Shown here piece after piece: positions 9,963-16,767 of a DNA stretch of 64,000 bases. The position numbers and the translations under genes were made by a program. The stretch comes from Mesorhizobium sp. L-2-11 (GTDB taxonomy: Bacteria > Pseudomonadota > Alphaproteobacteria > Rhizobiales > Rhizobiaceae): NCBI RefSeq assembly GCF_016756595.1, contig NZ_AP023257.1, forward strand, positions 6,216,001 to 6,280,000. Direction: 5' to 3'. The notes below the pieces were generated by a model, which was given only the letters and a program-made list of their open reading frames with translations, was not told the origin of the DNA and did not search any database. Positions within the stretch are counted from its first letter, which is position 1, and each line of letters starts with the position of its first letter.

Positions 9963-10345
9963 GGTAGTTTCGCACTCCCACTTAGGCAGATCTTTTCACG
10001 ACAAGCAGCAGTCCCCTTCGACCACGCGTCTTGTACCGCCTCGAGCCGCTCCAGGTCGCGCTTATGATACTCATCGTCGTGGGGTAGGAGATCGACCAGG
10101 AATTGAACCAACCCTCCGTCCCGGCCCCCTGCATTGAGATGATATGAGGACCAAGGACGTTGTCCATTGCCGCAAAGAAAGTTGGCTTTGGCGAGCATCC
10201 GGACGTGTCGCGCAACGCGCTCCCGACGAAGATCGAGAATCGCAGCTAGTTCGCAGACAGTCAGGTCGGCATGCGCGCAAAGGCCCAGGATCCGTAGGCG
10301 ATCAAGATGTGCTGCTGTCATTAGGCGATCGACAAGTATCATCAT
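9959..10345 (-). CDS. ArsR-family regulator, first gene of the glyA-metK operon
   Basis: A 128-residue winged-helix protein. The ArsR/SmtB helix-turn-helix is visible at about 14-70 (LRILGLCAHADLTVCELAAIL, RVARHVRMLAKANFL). No CxC metal-binding pair sits in helix 3, so a metal sensor is unlikely. ArsR-type SahR regulators are known to control methionine/SAM-cycle genes in proteobacteria in response to S-adenosylhomocysteine. Its place at the head of glyA-metK-adenosine kinase makes such a role plausible, but this is inference. Start ATG at 10345. Confidence 0.78.
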   Translation of the reverse strand: MMILVDRLMTAAHLDRLRILGLCAHADLTVCELAAILDLRRERVARHVRMLAKANFLCGNGQRPWSSYHLNAGGRDGGLVQFLVDLLPHDDEYHKRDLERLEAVQDAWSKGTAACREKICLSGSAKLP

Positions 10346-10659
10346 TGGTTAGCACGACGCCAAAATAGAAGAACCGAACGCTCGTCCTGCTGGCTTTATC
10401 ATTTCGCGCTCTTCGCAAATGCTGTTCGGCGGCGGAACACAAAACGACACCAGATTTCTGCAGCCACTGAACTCGAAAGTTGTGGTGAGCGTACCATTGA
10501 CAGCACTTTTCGGTCGCAAAGTTTCCGTGAATTTCCTTGAAGGATCTGTTGCAAGGCCTAAACAAGAACGCAACGAGATTGGCGAGGTGCTGGTAAGACG
10601 GCAAGCTGGCGAACAGCTTGGCCAAGAGAGAGGCGACCGGCGCCACCTTTTTCCCAGGC
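10346..10659. other. Intergenic region upstream of the ArsR operon
   Basis: Holds the presumed promoter of the ArsR-glyA-metK operon at its left end. The rest has no supported gene and leads into an IS256 remnant. Confidence 0.3.
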
Positions 10660-10960
10660 GACAGTGCTAACCTGCTGGTGCACCCGATCCGCCATTTACT
10701 TGATTTCGTGTCGCGGAGGGATCGCAAAGCCGTCGTGCCGACGCTCAGCGCCATCTGCCGGAGGCGCGGACGCCAAGCCGGCATGAAGGCTGTGGGGACT
10801 TCAGGGCCACGGACTGGGCCGGCGGTACCCGGCGATCACTAGAGCTGGCGGCGCGACTGGCAGCACGTCGTGCCGTTCTTCGCCTATCCGAGTGTGCGCA
10901 GCATCATTTACACGACGGATGCAGTCGAAATGTCCGCGGCGCGTCGGCGCCGTTTCCAAA
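10660..10960 (+). pseudogene. IS256-family transposase remnant
   Basis: Pieces of the mutator-type transposase C-terminal half can be read in different frames: LVHPIRHLLDFVSRRDRKAV at about 10678-10735 and, after a frame change and an in-frame TAG near 10840, SWRRDWQHVVPFFAYP and SIIYTTDAVE up to about 10935. These match the conserved RH-DFVSWKDRK and VIPFFAFP-IIYTTNAIE blocks of IS256. Non-functional. Confidence 0.72.
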
Positions 10961-10976
10961 TAGCGCCTAATCCCGG

Positions 10977-11186
10977 TCAGTCAGGTCGCACCAGATCGGT
11001 GTGGCTGACACGGAGGGCTTGTGCCAGTTCATAAAGCGTGACGATTGTGGGGTTCCTTTTGCCCTTCTCCAACCCGCTGATGTACTGCTGGCTGAAGCCG
11101 GAGATCTCGGCAAGCTGCTCCTGCGTCAAGCCGGCCTTCTCCCTGATCCTGCGTGCATTTCGTCCGACCAGCTTGCGCATATCCAT
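10977..11186 (-). CDS. Small XRE-family HTH regulator
   Basis: A 69-residue protein that is almost only an HTH_3 domain: RRIREKAGLTQEQLAEISG, then SQQYISGLEKGKRNPTIVTL. It has no separate sensor domain. It is the first of four similar mini-regulators on the minus strand (10977-12303). The upstream sequence is AT-rich (CAACTATAATATG near 11222-11234) and could be a promoter. It resembles QseC-type repressors in size and architecture. Confidence 0.8.
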   Translation of the reverse strand: MDMRKLVGRNARRIREKAGLTQEQLAEISGFSQQYISGLEKGKRNPTIVTLYELAQALRVSHTDLVRPD

Positions 11187-11341
11187 GCGCGGAGGTCAGC
11201 GGATCACGGGCCTTGAGTTTATCAACTATAATATGTAATCCACATTGTCATCGATTTGCCCGAACCATCTGCCGCGGGGGGCAGTAAATCCAGGGATGCG
11301 ATTTTGATGACGTTGGTCGCTCAAGCCAAGCACAGCACGAG

Positions 11342-11587
11342 CTATCGGTCACGCAAGCGACGCACATGTGCGAGAACCTCGCAAGGGTCGATTTCGAGCG
11401 CTTCCGCTGCGTCGAGGAATTCAATGACGTCCATGCGACGTTCACCGCCCTCATACCTGGCCACGAAAGACTGCGGGCGGCGAAGCGCGTCGGTAACCTT
11501 GGCCTGGGTTAAGCCCTTGTTCTTGCGCGCCGCTATCAGCTGTTCAAGCAGCCGGCGTTGGCGGGGCGATCGAAGGGAGTTCGGCAT
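11342..11587 (-). CDS. Small XRE-family HTH regulator
   Basis: An 81-residue HTH protein: LLEQLIAARKNKGLTQAKVTDALRR in two helices, then QSFVARYEGGERRMDVIEFLDAAEAL. The open frame extends upstream to 11833, but that part is antisense-like sequence overlapping the next gene. The ATG at 11587 (MPNSLRSPRQ) lies 16 bases after the stop of the XRE gene at 11604-11819, suggesting a two-gene operon. This resembles the paired HTH genes of phage and toxin systems, but no toxin is seen. Confidence 0.75.
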   Translation of the reverse strand: MPNSLRSPRQRRLLEQLIAARKNKGLTQAKVTDALRRPQSFVARYEGGERRMDVIEFLDAAEALEIDPCEVLAHVRRLRDR

Positions 11588-11603
11588 GAGACGGTGCTTA
11601 AGC

Positions 11604-11819
11604 CTATTCAGATCGCGGATCGAGCAGCGTTGCCGGCTCAACCTCCAGCACCGTAGCGAGCTTCTCGACCATGTCGATGGTAGCAGCATATACACTGCGC
11701 TCAAGAGCGCTGATGTAGGTTCGATCAACACCAGCTTCATGCGCCAGCGCCTCCTGCGACAGCTTCTTTTTCTCGCGAAGCCTACGCAGATTGCGGGCAA
11801 AGACCTCTCGGATTCCCAT
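11604..11819 (-). CDS. Small XRE-family HTH regulator
   Basis: A 71-residue HTH protein (FARNLRRLREKKKLSQEALA, then DRTYISALERSVYAATIDMV). It is typical of the short XRE repressors common in rhizobial plasmids and islands. It is followed at 16 bases by another XRE gene, and a GAGTATACTC palindrome lies 39 bases upstream of the start. Confidence 0.8.
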   Translation of the reverse strand: MGIREVFARNLRRLREKKKLSQEALAHEAGVDRTYISALERSVYAATIDMVEKLATVLEVEPATLLDPRSE

Positions 11820-11857
11820 AGGCGAGAGGCCACCCTCTTGTTGAGGATTTCACCACG

Positions 11858-11867
11858 GAGTATACTC
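11858..11867. promoter_or_regulatory. Palindrome GAGTATACTC, candidate operator
   Basis: A perfect 10-base palindrome located 39 bases upstream of the XRE gene that starts at 11819. Its position suits an autoregulatory operator. Short palindromes arise by chance, so this is only a candidate. Confidence 0.35.
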
Positions 11868-12093
11868 TACAAACTTAAGGAGCAACTCGCACGAGCATCG
11901 ACTTTGCCCGAACTACCTGCTGTTAGGGATCGCGACTTCCCGGATGCGATCTGACGATGATTATCGCTCAAGGTCAGCGCTGTAGTCACGCGAGCTACGC
12001 CAGGGAGCGAAGCCGACTGGTCAGGTCACTGGCGGCCGGTTGCGCGCCATCAAAATCGATTTCGGCAATCCGGGATGGGCCAGATCGCCTTTG

Positions 12094-12303
12094 TTACTGC
12101 GGCCTAATCAACTCACAAGGATCAACGTCAAGTGCTTTTGCGAGCCGGCCAAGCACACTGACGCTTGCGGAAACCCGAGCACGCTCGATCGAACCCACAT
12201 AGCGCATGCTCAGCTCTGCGCGGGCAGCCAATTCTTCCTGCGTCAGGTCCTGATCATGGCGCAAACGACGCATGTTGATCGCCATGACCTCCTTGAGGTC
12301 CAT
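12094..12303 (-). CDS. qseC: QseC-like XRE repressor, divergent from qseM-like gene
   Basis: A 69-residue HTH protein (MRRLRHDQDLTQEELAARA, then SMRYVGSIERARVSASVSVL). In ICEMlSymR7A of Mesorhizobium, QseC is a short XRE protein transcribed divergently from qseM and acts on operators between the two genes. Here the same arrangement occurs: a divergent gene of the DUF2285 type starts 84 bases away and two matching GAAC-N4-GTTC sites lie between. The role as a switch that controls the antiactivator is inferred from this layout. Confidence 0.75.
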   Translation of the reverse strand: MDLKEVMAINMRRLRHDQDLTQEELAARAELSMRYVGSIERARVSASVSVLGRLAKALDVDPCELIRPQ

Positions 12304-12324
12304 GGCGAGATAGGGACCAGAACC

Positions 12325-12354
12325 GGAACTATGGTTCTAGGAACGATCGTTCCT
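12325..12354. promoter_or_regulatory. Twin operators between qseC- and qseM-like genes
   Basis: Two inverted repeats with the same arms lie side by side: GAAC-TATG-GTTC at 12326-12337 and GAAC-GATC-GTTC at 12341-12352. The second is part of the perfect 16-base palindrome AGGAACGATCGTTCCT (12339-12354). Their centres are 15 bases apart. This is the arrangement expected of an XRE repressor that binds two operators cooperatively and controls divergent promoters. Confidence 0.78.
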
Positions 12355-12386
12355 ATTCGCTATGGTGAGCCAACCGAGGAGCAGCC

Positions 12387-12680
12387 GTGCCCGATCACAA
12401 CAAACCCCAAACAGGCAAGAGGGTCGCGATGAAACGCAAAGTCCAAGACGAAGTCCCTTGGTCGGACAGCCTGACCGCTTACGACAATGAGCACTTCACG
12501 ATCTATATGAGGCTCCTGGACGCGTCCGCTGACGATGCCAGCGAAGACGAGATGGCTCAGCTCGTCCTCGGCATCGATCCGATGCGAGAACCTGAGCGCG
12601 CCCGAATGGCTGTTCGCAGCCATCTCGACCGGGCCAACTGGATGGTTACGACTGGATACAAAGAACTGTTCGCGCGCTAA
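12387..12680 (+). CDS. qseM: QseM-like DUF2285 antiactivator
   Basis: A 97-residue protein made essentially of one DUF2285 domain: YMRLLDASADDASEDEMAQ, VLGIDPMREPERARMAV, HLDRANWMVTTGYKELF. Known for Mesorhizobium ICEs: QseM is a small DUF2285 protein that blocks both TraR and FseA and so holds down quorum-sensing-driven transfer. Size, domain, divergent XRE partner and nearby traR/traI/fseA genes all agree. The GTG at 12387 has GAGGAG seven bases upstream. An internal ATG at 12429 with AAGAGGG is the alternative. Confidence 0.8.
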   Translation: MPDHNKPQTGKRVAMKRKVQDEVPWSDSLTAYDNEHFTIYMRLLDASADDASEDEMAQLVLGIDPMREPERARMAVRSHLDRANWMVTTGYKELFAR

Positions 12681-12710
12681 CCGGCTCCAGGTGAGCTATT
12701 CCAATTACTT

Positions 12711-13271
12711 TCAGGCGAGGAAATCCCGATAGCCACGATCCATGAGCATGTGACCGCGCCGGACGGCACGGCGGATGCGATCGCGAAGGTGGTTGCGCGG
12801 ATCCGTCCAGTCGGCCCTGACGCGTTGTCGGCCCAACAGAGCCATTGCGATTTGGCGGTGCGATGCCCCGCCTAGCGAGCCGTCGAGCGCCTGGAGGACA
12901 AAGCGCAGACGGCTGGCGCGCGCTTCGGGGGGAAACAGCCTGTCGGGAAGTTGTCCAGTCGAGTGAAGAGCATTGAGGCATTCGAGCGCATTCAGGTGCT
13001 GCCTCATCCGATCGGGGGGCCAGATCGCGTCGACGGAAAGCCGAACGGGGCACAAAACGTCCGCGCCCTCCACAACCAGTTGTAAATCCCGGTGAGCATT
13101 TCGCAGCACGACGTGCTGGCGATCGTCCGCCGTGGTCACGATTGCCACCCGACATGGCAATGCAGCGAGATCAAACGAAAGCGTTTCGGGCGACAATGCC
13201 TTTTCCGCAATGAGCGGCAGGACATGCGGGCATTGGCGGAAGCACCAGAACACAGCCGCATCAGGCCTCAA
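12711..13271 (-). CDS. fseA: FseA C-terminal part (DUF2285, Msi171-like)
   Basis: This open frame of about 186 codons encodes the DUF2285 half of the ICE excision activator FseA: VFWCFRQCPHVLPLIAE, LRFVLQALDGSLGGASHRQI, DWTDPRNHLRDRIRRAV. It has no good start of its own (a TTG at 13271 inside the upstream ORF) and stays open back beyond the end of that ORF, as expected for the second half of a frameshift product. In R7A, a +1 programmed frameshift joins msi172 and msi171 into FseA, which activates the excisionase gene. Confidence 0.82.
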   Translation of the reverse strand: MRPDAAVFWCFRQCPHVLPLIAEKALSPETLSFDLAALPCRVAIVTTADDRQHVVLRNAHRDLQLVVEGADVLCPVRLSVDAIWPPDRMRQHLNALECLNALHSTGQLPDRLFPPEARASRLRFVLQALDGSLGGASHRQIAMALLGRQRVRADWTDPRNHLRDRIRRAVRRGHMLMDRGYRDFLA

Positions 13272-13512
13272 TGAGCTTGCGAAAAAGGAGCCGCCACCGC
13301 GTGAGATCGAGCGGCGATCTCACCACTTCTACATTGAAGCGCCTTTTTGCAAATTCTGCCTGCTCAAGGGCGCGCCTCAAGTCACGCTGGAAGGCCGGAT
13401 TGCGCCGCAGGAATTCCCAGGCCCAGCCGCGTCGGGTCAGGTAGCGCGTATAGCGATAGGATTTCTCATCCTGCCAGTCCGGCCAGTCGGCGCCGTTACC
13501 TATCATAACCAT
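13261..13512 (-). CDS. fseA: FseA N-terminal part (DUF6499, Msi172-like)
   Basis: An 83-codon ORF starting MVMIGNGADWPDWQDE and carrying the DUF6499 pattern YLTRRGWAWEFLRRNPAF. The start ATG at 13512 lies one base after the traI stop codon, so it belongs to the traI transcript. It ends in TGA at 13261-13263, while the DUF2285 frame overlaps it. Alone it would give a short protein; with a +1 shift it gives full FseA. Longer upstream starts would overlap traI and are not needed. Confidence 0.8.
   Translation of the reverse strand: MVMIGNGADWPDWQDEKSYRYTRYLTRRGWAWEFLRRNPAFQRDLRRALEQAEFAKRRFNVEVVRSPLDLTRWRLLFRKLIEA
13279..13290 (-). other. Candidate +1 programmed frameshift site in fseA
   Basis: On the minus strand the codons read CTC CTT TTT CGC AAG, six codons before the TGA. 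A tRNA-Phe on TTT can slip forward one base to TTC, which it pairs with better. The next codon is then GCA in the DUF2285 frame. The joined protein would read WRLLFASSLRPDAAVFW, which restores the continuity expected between the two domains. The shift itself cannot be proved from sequence. Confidence 0.6.
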
Positions 13513-13513
13513 G

Positions 13514-14140
13514 TCAGGCGGCCGTGCAGAGCACCGGCGCCCCCAGCACGGGACCGCCAAGACCGCCATTGTGGCAGACCGCAGCAAGGCTCGCCTCTGA
13601 GACATCCAAAAAGCCGGCAACGGCGTGCGTGGTGCCGATTGTCTGGGGCGGCCCGATGCGGGCCAGCGGCCATCCGGCGCGACGCAGGATTCGCTCCATG
13701 CGCAAATCCGTAACCGTAACGATATGCGTGAGCCGCCGCGACAAACCGAACTCGATCATGCCGGCGAAGAGTTTATAGGTGGCAACAGCAATGCTCCCAC
13801 TGTCCTTCGGTCCAGACGGTGGGAGATCAAGGGCGAAACGGCTGCTTTCCCAGACACTCGGTTCCTCGGGTGCCGTTCTCCCTTCCAACAGCCTCGAAAA
13901 GACATCTCGCAGCATCGTCGGCCCCGTCGAGGGCAGAAGGCGTACGCCGCCCCCGACGCGACTGGCCGAATCGCGCAACACAAGATAGCGCGGTTTCAGG
14001 GAATCGAATGAATCGATCTCGAAGCCCCCGGTCGTGCGCACGTTCCAGTCGAGCCGCTCCTTGAAGACGCGGTAGCGCAGGCAGTGCATTAGTTCGTCGG
14101 CAAAGGCGCCGTACCAGCCGGGCGCAATAAGCTCAATCAT
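13514..14140 (-). CDS. traI: LuxI-family acyl-homoserine lactone synthase (TraI-like)
   Basis: A 208-residue AHL synthase. The conserved LuxI core is complete: LRYRVFKERLDW (Arg, Phe, Trp), FEIDSFD with its two Asp, GGVRLLPSTGPTMLRDVF and VWESSRFALD (Glu and Arg). The chosen ATG at 14140 (MIELIAPGWYG) has GAGGAGA in front; the ATG at 14188 lacks one. A tra-box-like palindrome lies about 60 bases upstream, and traR precedes it in the same orientation. Product: an AHL that activates TraR for ICE transfer. The acyl chain cannot be predicted. Confidence 0.9.
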   Translation of the reverse strand: MIELIAPGWYGAFADELMHCLRYRVFKERLDWNVRTTGGFEIDSFDSLKPRYLVLRDSASRVGGGVRLLPSTGPTMLRDVFSRLLEGRTAPEEPSVWESSRFALDLPPSGPKDSGSIAVATYKLFAGMIEFGLSRRLTHIVTVTDLRMERILRRAGWPLARIGPPQTIGTTHAVAGFLDVSEASLAAVCHNGGLGGPVLGAPVLCTAA

Positions 14141-14198
14141 GATGGTCTCCTCGCAGGTATGACCCTGCCATTGGAGGCGAACCTTCATGCCGCGACTG

Positions 14199-14216
14199 CC
14201 TGTGTATTTGCACAGG
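14199..14216. promoter_or_regulatory. tra/lux box upstream of traI
   Basis: CCTGTG-TATTTG-CACAGG is an 18-base inverted repeat with perfect 6-base arms, the size of known LuxR/TraR binding sites. It lies between the traR stop and the traI start, placed to activate traI and the fseA frames behind it. Confidence 0.75.
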
Positions 14217-14240
14217 TGGATTAAAGAGAGATTTTGTTCC

Positions 14241-14966
14241 TCAGGGAATTGATGATCGTGAGGAGGCCAGCAGCGTCACCGCCTGATTTTTGGTGCGCAC
14301 GCCGAGCTTCTTCTTGGCATTGTCCAGATGGAAAGCGGCCGTGCGCTCCTTGATCCCCAAGATGCAGCCGATCTCCCAGGCGGACTTGCCCTTTGCCGTC
14401 CATTGCAGGCATTCGTACTCACGAGGCGTCAGCGAAACACCATCCACCGCCAGCCCACCCGAAAGCTTGCGGCGAACGCCAATGTGAAAACACATTGCCA
14501 TAATCTCGAGCGCTTGCTCATATTGCTCGGCGGTGCGCAGGAAGGTCGGATCGAGCCTGTCTGCCGCGAAGGTCATCGCAGCGACACCGCCGCGGCGGTC
14601 GACAAGTGGAATGGTCAGTCCGCAGCAGATGCCGAATTCGGCAGCCTCGTCGAAAAGCTGTTGCTGTCGCTTTGAAATGCCGGCATGGCCGAAACCCGGT
14701 CCCCACTGAAAGGGACATTCGCTGCACCTTGCCCATTCTATGACCGGGTCGATCCTTTCGTATTGGTGGCGCAAGTAGTGCCACGTCCAGCCGGAATGAT
14801 AGTTCGATATCAGCCTGGGTTTTGTGACGCGATCAGACACCAGAGACAGATAGGCGAATGCGGGAATGTCGAAGGCGCCGGCGGCGCTGGCCAGTGCGTT
14901 ATGGAAGTCGACTTCATCAACGCTCAAAGACAACTGTTCCAGCAAAGTTTCGAAGACGAGCTGCAT
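14241..14966 (-). CDS. traR: LuxR-family quorum-sensing activator (TraR-like)
   Basis: A 241-residue regulator with an N-terminal autoinducer-binding domain carrying the typical residues (SGWTWHYLRHQYERIDPV: Trp, Tyr and Asp-Pro) and a C-terminal GerE/LuxR HTH (LTPREYECLQWTAKGKSAWE, then HLDNAKKKLGV). An AGGAG sequence precedes the ATG at 14966. With traI and fseA directly downstream it forms the activator arm of the ICE transfer switch; QseM-like protein would be its antiactivator. Confidence 0.9.
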   Translation of the reverse strand: MQLVFETLLEQLSLSVDEVDFHNALASAAGAFDIPAFAYLSLVSDRVTKPRLISNYHSGWTWHYLRHQYERIDPVIEWARCSECPFQWGPGFGHAGISKRQQQLFDEAAEFGICCGLTIPLVDRRGGVAAMTFAADRLDPTFLRTAEQYEQALEIMAMCFHIGVRRKLSGGLAVDGVSLTPREYECLQWTAKGKSAWEIGCILGIKERTAAFHLDNAKKKLGVRTKNQAVTLLASSRSSIP

Positions 14967-15135
14967 TTTCTCCTGCGGCTGTTTTCAATTAAACCTGGGA
15001 CTTTCGGACTTCTTGCCAGCTAAGGGCGTTGCATCGTGATCAGAGGACGCGGGGTAGATGGCCGCAGCAGACTGCGGCGGGGAAACAAGTTTCCGTCAAA
15101 TCCCGCGCGGATTGACGTGACAGACGGGATAGTAA

Positions 15136-15831
15136 CTAGCCCGTGGAGATGTATCTCGCGACGCGCAATAGGCCGTATGAGATGAAGTTTCGCTGCACAA
15201 ATCCGACTGCTCTCAGATCTCCAGCACGCAACGCGCGACAGAGTTCATCAACTTCCTCCTTTAAGAACCTGACTTCATCCTCCCACATTCTATCTACCAA
15301 GCTGTACCAGACACGTGAGGCCTGAAAGTACAGGCGGTCGTGGCTCTCCCTCATCGCGGAATTGCTGATAAGCCCATTGACCGCGAAATGAAGCTCATGG
15401 TTAATCTGCCAGAACTGCTCAAAATCTCTCGAATGAAGAAGGGCTTCCACCCGCGGGACAAGTGCCTCGACTGCCTCAAGTGCTTTGGGGGCTCGCTCGG
15501 GTCTGCTGAAATCGCCGATCATTTCACTCAGTCTTAGACGGAAAGCGTAGACGTCCTTGAATTCCTTGAAATCCACTCCGGTGACTGTCGTGCCGACTCC
15601 ATTCTTGGTTTCAACAAGACCTTCGTAGTCAAGACGCTGCAACGCCTGCCGAACCGGTGTACGACTGACATTGAACTCCGCAGCCAATTCTGTCTCGACG
15701 AGCAGTTCTCCGGGCCGGTATTGCAACAGACAAATCCGGTCTCGAAGAACGCGATGGATCTCGACCGACTGGCCCCGAGGAGGCGCGGTTCGTGGCGCCT
15801 CTCGCTTAAATGCTGTCGCGGCTTTAGACAT
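15136..15831 (-). CDS. GntR/FCD-family regulator
   Basis: A 231-residue protein with an N-terminal GntR winged helix (YRPGELLVETELAAEFNVSR, TPVRQALQRLDYEGLVE) and an FCD-type C-terminal effector domain (FRLRLSEMIGDF, the His-containing NHELHFAVN). The start ATG at 15831 overlaps the stop of the racemase-family gene as TGATG. It probably controls the divergent cluster at 16604/16768, perhaps with a catabolic intermediate as effector. Confidence 0.85.
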   Translation of the reverse strand: MSKAATAFKREAPRTAPPRGQSVEIHRVLRDRICLLQYRPGELLVETELAAEFNVSRTPVRQALQRLDYEGLVETKNGVGTTVTGVDFKEFKDVYAFRLRLSEMIGDFSRPERAPKALEAVEALVPRVEALLHSRDFEQFWQINHELHFAVNGLISNSAMRESHDRLYFQASRVWYSLVDRMWEDEVRFLKEEVDELCRALRAGDLRAVGFVQRNFISYGLLRVARYISTG

Positions 15832-16604
15832 CAGTTCTCTTTGAAAAGTCGGCCATATTTGTCGCTCCGGTCGTTCACCCCCGCCAACCGCAAGCAATCC
15901 CATATCATCGCCTGGTTGCTGGTGATCACCGGCTTACCCGATTCTGCTTCAAGTGCCTGGATAATGTCCACCGAGCGAAGGGCACCGCAACTGATAAAAA
16001 TGGCATCGGAATCTGCCCGATCGACCTGCTTCGCGAATTCGTAGATATAGTCAGGGGTCACCCGCACCATGTCTTCATCATTTTCAATGTTCAAACCCTG
16101 GATATTCAGGATCTCAAATCCCCGTTCTTCCATATAAACCCGCTCGATCTCGTTAACCGGATCGACATAAGGAGTCGCGACGGTGATCTTCCTCGCATTC
16201 ATCGCCTTCAGGGCGCGCATGACGCCGGAGATTATAGATGTCGGCTTGGCGCCGGGTGCACCGCGTGTGAGTTCCGCGAACACCTTGTCTTCGCCGATCA
16301 CGACGCTTCCAGAAGTGCATGCGTAGCAAATGACGTCGAGTTGCACCTCCGGAACGATCAGGGAAGCAGCGTCGCCGATTCCCGAAGCCATGGCAGACAA
16401 AGTTTCGACGTCCACCTTATTTGCCATCGGGGCTCTCTGGAAGTGAACGCCGACCCCGTGCGGAGCCAGCTTGAACATATCCTCTTCGATGGTCTGCTCC
16501 ATCGCCAGAAGAACGAACCCCAGCTTGGCCTTGTGATGGCGCCCCCCGTCGAACCGGATGCCTCCGCGACCGAGTGAATATTCAACGGTTCCAGTCTGTT
16601 GCAT
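15831..16604 (-). CDS. Asp/Glu racemase-superfamily enzyme (maleate isomerase/arylmalonate decarboxylase-like)
   Basis: A 257-residue enzyme with the two-cysteine Asp/Glu racemase architecture: CYACTSGSVV and, near the C-terminus, ISCGALRSVDIIQALE. FVLLAMEQTIEEDMF at the N-terminus is typical of the maleate cis-trans isomerase and arylmalonate decarboxylase branch. The substrate is unknown. GGAGCAGG lies in front of the ATG at 16604. It forms an operon with the GntR gene and is divergent from the M24/amidase/ABC cluster. Confidence 0.78.
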   Translation of the reverse strand: MQQTGTVEYSLGRGGIRFDGGRHHKAKLGFVLLAMEQTIEEDMFKLAPHGVGVHFQRAPMANKVDVETLSAMASGIGDAASLIVPEVQLDVICYACTSGSVVIGEDKVFAELTRGAPGAKPTSIISGVMRALKAMNARKITVATPYVDPVNEIERVYMEERGFEILNIQGLNIENDEDMVRVTPDYIYEFAKQVDRADSDAIFISCGALRSVDIIQALEAESGKPVITSNQAMIWDCLRLAGVNDRSDKYGRLFKEN

Positions 16605-16668
16605 TTGCCGCCTGCTCCTATAGCCGTCCCTTACCTGTACACAGCCAATGCGAATATGCAAGATTTGT

Positions 16669-16717
16669 TGTCAAAAAACTGCCGATTACGTCGCAGTTGA
16701 CAGATTTTTGACGTCAA
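16669..16717. promoter_or_regulatory. Candidate operator region in the divergent promoter
   Basis: TGTCAAAAAACTGC (16669-16682) and GCAGTTGACA (16693-16702) form an imperfect inverted repeat, followed by TTTTTGACGTCAA (16705-16717). The region lies between the divergent racemase/gntR and M24 genes and is the natural place for a GntR site. Only the symmetry is observed. Confidence 0.4.
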
Positions 16718-16767
16718 TTTAACATTGCTGTAATCCAAGCTGCATACAGATTGAGAGGCCCGAGACC

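Noticed and set aside
15061..15078. Hairpin CCGCAG-CAGA-CTGCGG as a terminator between the gntR and traR genes
   Set aside because: No T-run follows on either strand; too little to call a terminator.
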